Shown here piece after piece: positions 38,601 through 50,600 of a stretch of 64,000 bases of DNA; within the stretch, counting starts at the first letter, position 1; each line of letters begins with the position of its first letter. The position numbers were made by a program, and so were the translations under genes. The notes under the pieces were generated by a model, which ran no database searches, was not told the origin of the DNA, and saw nothing but the letters and a program-made list of their open reading frames with translations. The stretch covers positions 440,001-504,000 of the forward strand of contig CAJNDT010005833.1 in assembly GCA_905221615.1 (NCBI GenBank). Direction: 5' to 3'. Source of the stretch: Symbiodinium sp. CCMP2592. Taxonomy: Eukaryota; Sar; Dinophyceae; Suessiales; Symbiodiniaceae.

Positions 38601-41600
38601 AGCTAGTAAAAGACTTGCACGCTGTACCAATGTGAGATGCACAGAAACCTCGAACACCAACCTCAACTCTAAACCCGAACCCCTCACCCCCAAATCCTAA
38701 ATCCTACGCCAGTCCGACACCCCTAAACCCTAAAGCATGAAACCCTCGGCCTCTCCGAACTCCCAAGCTCTGGCACCCAAGAAACAAGGGATCCCAAGGG
38801 TTTCGGTTTGATAGGGCTTGTATAAGGGCTTAGGGTTTGGGGAGCCTTGTGTAGGGCTTGCAGGGCTTATAGGGTTTAGGGGGCCTTATATAGGGCTTGT
38901 ATAGGGTTTAGGGAGCATTGCACAGGGCTTGTAGGGCTTGAAGGGTTTAGTGCTGAAGGCTTGTTTGAAAGGGCCCCTTGTCCCATCCGCAGCTCACGCA
39001 ACCTCTAGGAAGGCCACAGGAAGGTTTAGGTTTCAGGGTTTCGGGTTGCTTATTGCAGTTATACTTTTGTATACCGCAAAACCCCATTCGAATTGTTGAG
39101 GCCCCTATATCAGCACCTAGGTTTGAGAGCTTTGGATCCGGTGTGTCCTCGCAGGACAGTTCCTCCCAGAGGACGTCATGCTGCGGGCACACGCCCAGCA
39201 GTCGCTGCACCTGCAGCTGTGAACGGTTTAGGGTTTTGGCGGCTGAAGCTTTAGGGTTGAATTAAGGACTATGCGGTTGAGGGTCGAGCTGTGACATCGG
39301 CAGGGCTCGATGCACGCATTTCTTTTCTTACAGACATGCAGAAAACCGTCTTAACAGATCCAATGCCGTGCAACGCCGTTTGGATTTTCGATATGAGTGC
39401 GGTGAGTCCGCTCTGTCCGACTCTGTCCAGTTTCATTTGGGGAAATGCGCTTGGATGCATGTCCGGGTGCAGGCACATCAACCTGAGGGCATCACAGTCG
39501 TCAACCTCAAACCTCCAAGCAAGCGAACTCAAGCCAAATCCCCAAGTATCAACTTCCTGACCCCTACAGCATCCTACACCAGCCACGGAATGCACACAAC
39601 CGTAGAAGGCACCGAGAGCTACTAGATGGTCTTGCGGCCAGAGGGCTCTCTTGCACCTTAATATTCTTCTCATTTCTTGTTTTGTGATTTGTGACTATTA
39701 CTAATATGACTATTCTGCTATTGATATTAATACTATAGTACTTTTGCTAATACCAAGGCCGGACCTTGGTCCATGAAATGGTAATGGTGGCCACGACCCA
39801 AAGGCCCAAGCTCTAGCCTTCCAAACTCCTAAACTCTGAAAACAGGACAAACTCAGCTCCTGAATCATGGCTTCAGCCGTCATCATCCAAAAACGTATTG
39901 TCTCTGTTTTTAACACGCCCAAGGAAACCCCACCAACAAAAAGCATCTACAAAATCAGATTGTGTAGAGTTCAGGCAATCCCTCATCCAACCCCTTAGAG
40001 AAGCCCCCCATGCAATTCCTTTCAGAGACCTTAGAAGCTGCCCCCACCCTGTAATAGTGACCATAAGGATTGTATAGGATTATATTAGGGCCCTATTATA
40101 TTCCTATTATACCACTATTACAGGGTGGGGGCAGCTTCTAACAGAGACCCTTCAAACACACCCTTGAACCAAAACCGGGCCTCGGCAGGACACTCGACAG
40201 CCACGTGGCCGAAGACGGAGACCTCAAAAGGACGGTTGCGTTGCGTTGGCGATATGCGGTGGCACAACGGCTTAGGGTTGAGAGCTTCGGATTTTGAGTT
40301 GATGGTTTATGGTTTATAGGACATAGCCAATCTGTCTCTGTGCTGTTGTGTTCTTCGTCTTGTCGCGGTCTGTTGTGGGGCCTTTTGTTCTGTCATTCGT
40401 TGTTGAGGGTCTTCTGCTGGGCTTCATGTCTAAGGGTAGTTGCGGTCGAGAGTTTAAGGAGGGCTTGGATTTAGGGTCTAAGGCTTAGGACGAGGAGGAG
40501 GAGGAGGAGGAGGACACTGGCCCACAGACGTGACTGCGGCCGTCAACCCACTTCCCCCCAAGCATCTCCGAGCGGCTCGGTTCGGGGCAACTGAAGCAGC
40601 AATGCACGAGTGCATTTCTGGCTGTTCCTTATGTGGTTAGCTTAAAGCTGCGAGCTCCAAACCCTGAACCCACAAGCCCAGAACCTAAAGCCTAACCCCA
40701 ACCGCTAAACCCGAAAGCCTAAATCGAGGGCAAACCCTGTCAGAAGGAGCCCTTCAGAAAGGCTTGGGGTATACTAGATGCTTCTATAGTTACCTTACTA
40801 TCACTCTACGCGTCTACATTAAGCTGAAGGAGAACGCATCAAGCAAAGAAACCAGAGCAGAAACCACCCTCAACTGCAAAATACTGAATCGCACCAAACA
40901 GAACCCTAGGACCTGAAAGCCCTAACCTCCCCTAAAAACTGAACCCCTAAAGCTACTCCCTGAACCCTAAACCCGAAACCCCCAACCTAGTTTGTAAGTA
41001 ATCTAACTAGTTCCTAAAGCTCTCCGCGTTGAAGGAACCCTAAACTCAAAACCTCAAGCAGAAACGCAAGTACAGAAGACTAATAGCTATCAACACTGTT
41101 CCTTAGCGCTTTATTATACTACGGAACCTATAAGGAATCTCCTATGCCCTCATTACAGAACCCATTTTAACGAACCCTTAACCGAAACCTTGTCTTAATT
41201 GCCGGGTATTATGGCGGAACTCAAGATTTGCGTGGGGGATGTGAGAAGGATCATAATGCACCAAAATCGGTAAAGGTGACCTACTCGTTACTCTACTACC
41301 CAGCTATGAAGGTCTGTAAGTAAAGTCCTTGTGTGGGGCCCCCACCACCCCCGAGGTCGGGTGGTTCAGGCCGCAGAGCATCTGAAGCGTCGTGGTCTTG
41401 CCTTTCGGGCTCGGGGCTTAGACGCGAGACCCTATGGGTTTAGGGTTTAGGGTTTAGGGTTTAGGGTTTAGGGTTAGGCAAAATTATAGTATAATGAGCC
41501 CCAAAGCCCTGTTCTAATTATTAAGGCCCCTATATTAAGACCCTAAGCCCCAAACCCGAAGCCTTCTAGATTGGGGTTCTTTCCCCTTGTCCCCATGCCC

Positions 41601-44600
41601 TACAAGCCCTAAAGCTGAGGGTCTTATAGTACACCCTAAACTCTAGGGGGTTGGGGTTCTATACTCTTTTCCCTAAACCCTCCCGAATCCCTAATAGCCG
41701 TTTAATAGCCCTAAAACCTCAAGGGTTAGGGTCTTGGGGTAGCTGGTGCTGCAGCTCCAAGCAGCTCAGCCTACTCCTGGGGCTTGGTTTTGCGCAGGGC
41801 TTGTTCTGATTGTAAACCATAACCTAATCCTTACCTTTGGTTAGTAGGGAATGGAGGCATGGGGTACAACGATAACTACTATTACTACCATTCTTCCATT
41901 CCTACTAACCAAAGGTAAGAATCGGGACCCTACAAAACGGCAGATTTAGGTAGTTCAAGGTAAGGTTGAGGTCACGAGGCTGTGTGTTAAGGGGCTGCGG
42001 GTCTGTCATCGGCAATTACACACTGCTGCTAACAAGGGCCTAGCTTCCAGAAAAGTGGCTTGCAGTCTAGGGCCTAGGGGTACAGGCGGCAGGAATTTTA
42101 TGCGATTTTTTCCATCAGCATACACCCAAGGACCGACTTTCCTCTAGAGTCTAGAGTCGCGAGACAACAAAATGAAGCCCCCTGAAACCCAGATTCCAGT
42201 TACAGTTTGCAAAGCTCACAGATATTCAGCTCCACCGTACATGGCTGCAGCACCTCCGAGAGGCATAGAAAAGCAGCCGAGGAATCGTTCTATCTGGCCC
42301 AAAAGACACCCAAAAAATCCCCTGACACCCTAAACCCTACACCCGAACCCCCACAAAAGCCAAAAGCACAGACTACCTTTTCTATGTGCTGATTATGACA
42401 CCTAAGATGTAGTTGCTTTAGGAACCCTACTACAAAAAAACAGATGGCTTTGGTAATAGCAGCCCCTAAACCCGAACCTTAAAGGCTCCCTCAAGGGAAC
42501 CCTTCATGAACCCTTTCAGGATCCCTCTAAAGGATCCCTTAAAGCAACCCCCAAAGCAGCCAAAAGCAGCCCGCCGAACTCCGCGGCTCCCTGGAGCCGG
42601 AGAGCCTGCACCGTTGTGGCCCAGGAGAGCGAAGACCTCGCCTTGATACATGACCTGAAACGGTTCGGGGTTTAGGGTTTAGGATTTAATTAGGATTTAG
42701 GGTGTAGGATTTAGTTAGGATTTAGGGTTTAGGGTTTAGGATATAATTAGGATTTAGGGTTTAGGGTTTAGGATTTCAATTAGGATTCAGGGTTTAGGGT
42801 TGAGGGGTTTAGGAATTAGATTCAGGGTTTAGGGTTTAGGGGTTTAGGGGTTTAGGGCTTAGGGGGTTGGGGGTTTAGGGTTTAGAGCTTTCTGCAGGGG
42901 TGCCGAGCACAACCAACTGTCTTACGGAACCCTTTTCCCAAGTTCCTATCCTTGGCCACCTTAGCCCCTTTTCGAAAACCCCTTGCCCGTTCAGAATCCT
43001 CATATCCCTTAGGGCCCTTAGGTAAAGTACATCTATCGCAGACGAGGATCCCCAGAATAAGCCTTGCAGTAGCCCTTAAAGGAGCCCTTAAAGCAGCCCT
43101 TGAAGGAACCCATACTGCTTAAGGGCCATTGCATCTATCGAAGAGCTGAGCCCCAAGCTCTACACCCTAAAACCTTAAACCGTAACTGCTAAATCTTTAG
43201 GACCCCGAGGTAAATTACATCTATCGAAAAACTTGGCCCACTGCGAGGTCCAAGTTTTGCACAGCTTTCCTTGGCCGTAAAAAGGCTTAAGGAGTGATTG
43301 GGGCTTAGGGTTTACGGTTGAAGATTTTCGGGTTGGGGGTTTAGAGTGTAGGGGGTTTGGGGTGTAAGGCTTAACATACGGTTTAAAGGAAGCATCATGT
43401 AAGGTTTATGGGTTACTCGTGGGGGTTAGCATCAGGACCTAACGATTGGAGTGAGTTTATTACAGCAAAACATGACTTGGCTGAGGTCCTTTGGCTTCCA
43501 GGGCCTGGGTCTTCGGGTTTCGGGTTTAAGGCTTAGGTTTAGGGGTTTAGGGTTTAGGGTTTATGGGTTTTGCAAGGGGCTTATATAGGGTTTGTTTACG
43601 CAAGAACTTGGTACACTTCTCGATTTGTGCGTGTCATCCTGGCGCAGGGGCCATGCCAGTCTTCTCTGTATCGTTCCAACTTTATCGGATGATCCCCGAA
43701 GGGAAACCATCCGATAAAATGGCTTATGGTTTAGGGCTCAGGGTCGACAGTTTAGGACCTTTAGGCTTTAGGTTTAGGGTTTAGGGGTTAGAGTTTGCTT
43801 GAGTTTCAGGTTTATTCCTGCAGCGGCGCGGCTGCGTGTAGATGGTGTGGTGGCTGAGTTGCGTAGTTTTGTTACATTCAACACAGCCAGCCTCAGGCGA
43901 TTGGCTGCTCGTGGTTCAAAAATGTAGAGGGCCTCGGATTCAGGATTTAGGGTGTATAGCTGTAGCTCAAAGGGCTGAGGTAAAGCTATTATAAACTCTT
44001 TTGTGGCAATGGCCATGTTGTATTTCTACATTGGGGTATACATCAACATCCCGCAAGCAACCAAGGTATGCCTACTCATGGATCAGGCAGATGTGTTGAA
44101 GATGTGGCATCGCCAGTACGTTTGATGATATAAATCCTGCATTGCCCATACTAAGGAGTATACCATAATTCCCATGGTCTAGGGTCCTAAAGGTAATGCA
44201 AGATTTATATCATCAACAGGTACCACACCTTCTTCGCGAAGCCAGCTGTTTCCAAAAGTCTGGACGTGGAGCGTCCGGAGCCATGGCGCCAGGAATGGAT
44301 CCTTCGCGCGATGCGGAACTTTCACTGTGGGGATGTCACTGACCTTGATGTCGAAAGTTCGGCGCATCTGCTTGATGGACTTGAGGAAGTCTTCCATAGG
44401 AAACTTCTTCGGCGCATCCATAGCCTGCCGACAATTACTGTCGCATGCTCAGGAAAGGCATTTCTCAATTGATAAATTTTCCAAGTGGCAAATAACTCTT
44501 CACTGCACTTGTTATCCTTATCGTTACCACCGTTCACTTACTGCATATTCGCAGGCCGGAGTGTAGCCATCATCACGGTAACGGCCTACATAGCTCTACT

Positions 44601-47600
44601 TGCTACATCGCCTCCAAGTGGACCCTAAATCTTGAACTCTGCTGTTTACAGTTGGGTAGTTGTCAAAAATCGGGCCCCATTTCGGGTACCTCAAACATTA
44701 GGTGCCGTACTATAAACGGGACCCCAAAAGGGACCACATTTTTGACAACCACCCAATTGTTGGTTCAGTGTCTAGGGCCCATTAAGCCGCCTGGAACTCC
44801 AAACCCAAAGCCTTAATCCCCTGGGTTAATACTCCCTCCATGCGACTAGACCGTTTGACCTGGGGTGCTGGAGAACACCGCCGAAATCCCCCTAAGCTTT
44901 AAACCCAAAGCCCGAAACCTAAGGCTTCAAACATCCTGAAACCACATGCAAAACACAAATTAAGTCCCAAAACTCTAAACCATGCTAGATTTACTGGTTT
45001 TGGGGTTTAGGGCGGATTTGGTTTAGCGTAGCTCTGCATTCGTCCACGTCATGCTGGCTTCCTTCTGGAAATTCGAGCCCTTGGATAGAGTAAATCACGA
45101 ACCGTTGAGGGTCCAGGTTTTGTAAGGGTTCAGGGTTAAGGCTTTCCAGGGTTCGGGGTTCAGACCCCTACACCCAAAAGCTCCAATTCCTAAACCTTTC
45201 ACACCCAGCGCAGCTCCTGGTTCTATGTGGCCTACTTTGGCTTTAGGTTTTGGGGCTGTGGGTTTAGGGCACGGGGTTTAGAGTCTATGGCTCCGGGTTT
45301 AGGGCTTAGGCTTTTGGAGGCTCAGGGTTGCTGTTTTGGGTTTTAGGGTGAAATTTTTTCATAGCCGAGATCTCTCCCGAATCTGCGAAAAGGACTCCAA
45401 ACCCAAAGCCCCAAATCCCAAAGCTAATCCCTGGAACCCAAAACCGAAACCCCCAAACCCCAAGTCCAACAACAGAATCCATCGGAGGATCAGTGAGCCA
45501 TAGCTTTTCCTGGGCTTCTCAGGCGGTTGGGGGAGTCGTAGTTCGAAGCCTGAGGGGGCTTATGATTTTTTTGGAGGGTTGGAGGCCGAAACCCTAATCC
45601 CTGAACCCTTTTAGGGTCGAGGGCTTTGCTTTCATGAAGACTCGGGTTGAGGTTGGGGAGCTCACCGCTCACATTTCTGGTAAAGACGCATTGGGGCATT
45701 GAGAACGGTTTCTTTGATGGGCGGAACACAACTCTGGGGTATAAGATGAAAACTGACAGTCTCAGAACTAATACTAACGTACACATGTAAGGACATATAG
45801 GGGCTATGAGGGAAGACGATTCCTGACGATTCAGGACTCGACATTCATCCGTTGTTGCTGACCTGTTGCTGGAGTTTTGCTTGGAATCATGATCCCGCAC
45901 CCATTTCTCAGCATAGATGCTATAGGATCTTCAGAATGCACTAAGACACCCGTACCATGAGCTAAGCCGTTGACGGAGGCCCCTCTGACACTGTAGCTGT
46001 GATGCCTTCAGCAAGACATAAATATACGATACTGAAACTTTTTCTAGAAGGGCCTAGAAACCCCAACCCACAACTTTTAAAACACATTAGCAAGCGCAGC
46101 TTCCGCTACTCTTTTGCATTGACTTCACAACCCCCACGCTTGTTTCCCACTCGGGGTAGGCTGGTGATATGGGTGCCTAGCAACTCTTAGAATGGAGTGT
46201 TGTGATGTTGTCGTATGTTGTAGTGTACGAGGACCCCTAAACCCTAAACCCCTAAACCTAGACCCTCTAAGACTAAGAGGACATAATTATTGAATATGTA
46301 GCCCTTGATCGTAGAGCCCGAAGATCCGGTAGAGTCGGTTTAGGGGCGAAGGTCTGTGGGCCCATTACAGCTTTAGGCCCTTAGGATATAGGGTTGAGGG
46401 TTTTAGACCCAAATACGAGGGCTGTGAGCTTAGACGCCGCCCTTTGAAAGGTCTTTGGGTCTTACTGGGCCTGCGGGAAGGGTCTGCAAGGCCTTAGGGT
46501 TTCGGTGAGTTATCCACAAAACGGAACTGGAAGTCAAGGTCTAAGTGCACGCCTCTTGTTTCGGCACTACCCACAACGCCTAAGCCTTGCAAAGAGGCTG
46601 CCGGTCTGTGCTCTGGGTTGGACAAAACCCTGAAACCTCAAACCCTTATTCGTCGCCGGTATGTTTAGAGCTTTGGCTACGAGGCTTTGGGTTTGAGGGC
46701 TTCGGGTTTACAGTGTCGGGCTTGGGGCTTCGAGCCTGGCATGTTCGAGCCTTTCGGGATTTTAGGGTTAAATTTTGGGTTCACCCTGAACGCTAGCCCT
46801 GAACCCTACACCCCGCATCTCATAGGGTCGAAGAGGCTTGATGAGGGCTTGACAGAGTTTGGCAAGGGGCTTATAGGGACTTTCAAGAGCCTGCAGGGTT
46901 GATACTACCTCAATTACGCTCGGGTTACCTACCCTACAAAATACCCCAAAGCCAAGGCCCCAATGACCCTGAAAACCCAAGCCCTAAATCCTCCAAAACT
47001 TAAACCTTACACAAAGACTGGGAACTATGTAACTACATATACACGTCGCCTACTTAAACTTAAACCTTAAACGCTAGCCCTTCTTCTCCGACTTCCAAGC
47101 ATCGAGAGCTTCCGAAGTTCGACCGTCTGTCCACTTCGTGCCCTCAAGGGGTTTAGGGGTGCTTTAACCGCCTTTAGACTTTATGATCGTCCAGGGTTCA
47201 GGGTTGATGGTTCAGGGTTGGAATTAGGGTTTTGGGGTGTGCACGAAATTATACCATAATTATCAAAGGAACCCGAAGGGGTGCTATAGGGTCCGGGATT
47301 CCTCTACAAGGCTCCTTTGGTTCCAATGCTCCATGTTACGCTTAAAGGGTTTGTGAACGGGTTCCTGGGACGGCTCCTTGAAGAGGGATCGGTGTCATAG
47401 GTTTCATATGGAATGATGAGAATTCAACAAGGTTCCTTTAAAGGAAGGGCTGTGGTCTTGGGAGGGGGTGGGGGGTTTAGGGTTTAGGGGCGGGGGCTTC
47501 AGGCTCCGAATGGGGGGTATTTGTCAAGTTTGAGGCTCAAGGCTTAGAAATCAATTACGGTTCAGTTTAGGGTTTAGGGTTTAGGGTTGAGGGTTTAGGG

Positions 47601-50600
47601 GGACTCTGAACCCTTACCTACGGATTACATGCCCCCCACCAAGACGGCAGCCCACGTCTGTCACTTCTTCCACAGTGCAAAGACATTTCCCCATGTTCTG
47701 GTGTCTTTTAAGGGCTCCGCTAAAGGGCACGATTTATTTCAACAAGTATTCCAGAGAAAGGATCTTTCAAGGTTCCTCGGCAGACATCATAAGTTTTCTA
47801 CCAGGCCTCGGGCTGTAAGGTTCGCAACCCAAGAGAGCGCCATGTAGAGGGCTTGGGATTAGGATGCACTGCAGGGCCTAAGGCGTAACGCTTGAGATCA
47901 TAAGGTTTAGGGTTTAGGGTTTAGGAGGTTAGGGTTTAGGGTCATAAAACGAGAGACCTACCGGCATTAATGCTTAGAGCAGTGTTTTGGGGTAGCATTT
48001 TCTAGCACACTTATACGCTACTTTACATACATCTAAGCCCCCAACCTGGAACCTGCAACTCGAAGCCTTAAGTTATTAACCCGAAGCCTCCATGTAGCCA
48101 TATAGTATATACTTATACCCTAAAGTACCAATATAGGAACCCCTTAATCCCTAAGTATATACTATATGGGCACATGGAGCCTTAGGGTAAGTTTAACCGT
48201 CCAACAGCCCTGGCTAAGGTGTAGGATCTGCAGACAAAAGAAGACGCGGCTCCAAAAGCCTAAGTGCCGGGCATCATCGATGCTGCCTCTGCACGAAGCA
48301 CGAATCAGTCGAGCAGGCTCGTTCTGTTGCTTCCGGGTTTCGGGATGTATTACTGGGGTTTAGATTTAGATGGTTTAGGGTTAGATTGGAAATTGTAGGG
48401 GGGGATGCGGTCGCCTCTCACCATCTTCTGTTCGTTGCGCTTAGTGAAGGCCTACTTCCATTTCAGCTTGGAGAACAAATCGTACGTCGGCAAAGCCTGC
48501 TACCGTGAACGAACCCCTTAAAGCGCTAAGCCATCAACCATAACCCTAAACCCTGAACCCCTTGAAGCCCTAAACTCTAAACCCCTTCATGCCCAAAACG
48601 ACCTAAGTCGCATAGCTCTCGGCGGCACCTCTCCGATGTCCTGCTCGACCAGCGCATTCGACTGCCAGAGGGTGCACATAATAGTTACTTGGCATAGGAA
48701 TAGTAAAATAAAAAGAAACACTTATGAACCTAATCGTAGAATGATAACAAGTCTGCTGATAGTTGGAATAAGAAATAATGGTAGTCGATAATAACACTAA
48801 TGCTAATACACAGAGTCACTGAACCGAGCATCATGAGTCGTCCAAGTCGGGTTGTGTATAACTATGCCTCCGCGTTGGATGCAGGTTTCAGGTTGTGTTT
48901 GCTTATAGGTTTCTAGGGGTTTGTAAACTGGAGTGAACACCCTAACATGTTCGCAGAATGTCCATGTTGCGGGTATAAACACCGAAACTATAGGTTCCAG
49001 ATTAGGGTCCCAGCTGTTTGGCGGAGATCTGGTGCATGGCAGGCTTGCCGACACTCGAGCCACTGAAAACTATCAACCTGTGTCTTAACACCCTATCACC
49101 TGCACCTCCGAAACCTTCAAAGGGCTCCAAAGGTGGGATGAAGGTAGGTGGGATATTCCCAATTAAGAGCCCTTAACTAAGGGATCCTTCATCCTACCTA
49201 CCTTCATCCCACCTTTTGAGGCCTCCGAAACCCTAAAGCCCGAATTCCAGGCGTTAATGCTGACTGTCCGGATCGGAAGACCGAAACCCTAAACTCTAAA
49301 CCCTAAACCCACGAGTTCGTGGATCGGAAGACTGCCCTATCTTTCTTGAAACTCCCAACCCTAAATCCTGTATAGAACCCTTATAGATCCCTTTAAGGAG
49401 CCCCTCAGCATTCAACCTGGGGGCTTCGGTTTCCGGGTTTCAGGGTTTTCGGGATTCACTGTTGGGGTTTGGGTTTGAGGGCTTAGAGTCTTAGAGTCTT
49501 GGGGATCCCTCAAACCCCTAAAGCTCAAGGGCTGAGTAAAACCCTAGCCCAAAACGATTCAGCTTTTCAATTATGGTAGGGTTGTATGAACCTCAAAGGG
49601 TTAAAGGTTACCTGCTCAGCGACTAAGGGTAGGCCCTCGTAGAAGCCCTCTAGAAACCCTTCTAGATCCCTTTAAGGCCCTAAAAAAGACCCTACTACTA
49701 CGGTTGATGATATAAATCCTGCATCATTTTAAGGACCCTAAACTATGGGAATTATGGCATATTCCTTATTCTGGGTAATGCAGGATTTATATCATCAACC
49801 GTAAGAAAGTGTATCTACGGGTCAGCGCGTGCCCCCACCTCTGGCACCTCTTCGGCAACTGCTTGCACGCGAGGAGCTGGGGCTTTCCCAACGCACTCCT
49901 GAGGCTTTGGCTGTTAGGATTTAAGAAATTTAGGATTAAGATAAGGGTTTAGGCTTTAGGATGAAGGGTTTAGGGCTTAGGGCTTTAGGATGAAATGTTT
50001 AGGGGTTTAGGGTTTAGAATGAAAGGTTGATTGTTTTGGGGGTTTAGAGGCTTAGGGTCTAGGGGTTTAGGGTCACGGATGAAAGGTTTATGGGTTTTGG
50101 TGTTTGGAGGTTGAAACTGAGGGTTAAGGGTTTTAGAGGTTTAGGGTTTGGAGGTTTGGGGGGGTCTAGGGTTGAAGGTTCAGGTTTAGGGGTTTAGGGT
50201 TTAGGGTTTAGGGTTTAGGGTTTAGGGTTTAGGGTTTAGGGTCTAGGGGTGAGAGGATTTACTTTCATAGGGTTTGTGGTGCTTTGAATCAGGTTTTCAT
50301 GGGGTTCTTTCGGGCTTTATAGGGCTTCGTAAGGTTGTCGGGAGGGAGTTTGGGATTAGGGTCTTCGGGATTCAGGGGAGCTAGAGATCTATGGGTCAAG
50401 TGATTTACGGTTTAGAGACTAGGGGTTCGGCCTGATGCTAAACGGCTGTATGGACTGGGGAGTACTGATCCAGGTAGACTCTACCTGGAAGAGATGGGAT
50501 GTGCCAGTCTAACCAAGGTTTAGGGTTTAGGGTACGAGCTAGCCCTGACAAAGGTTTATGGCGTGCTATGGGCACTATACCCCGGGCTTCATGAAGCGTC

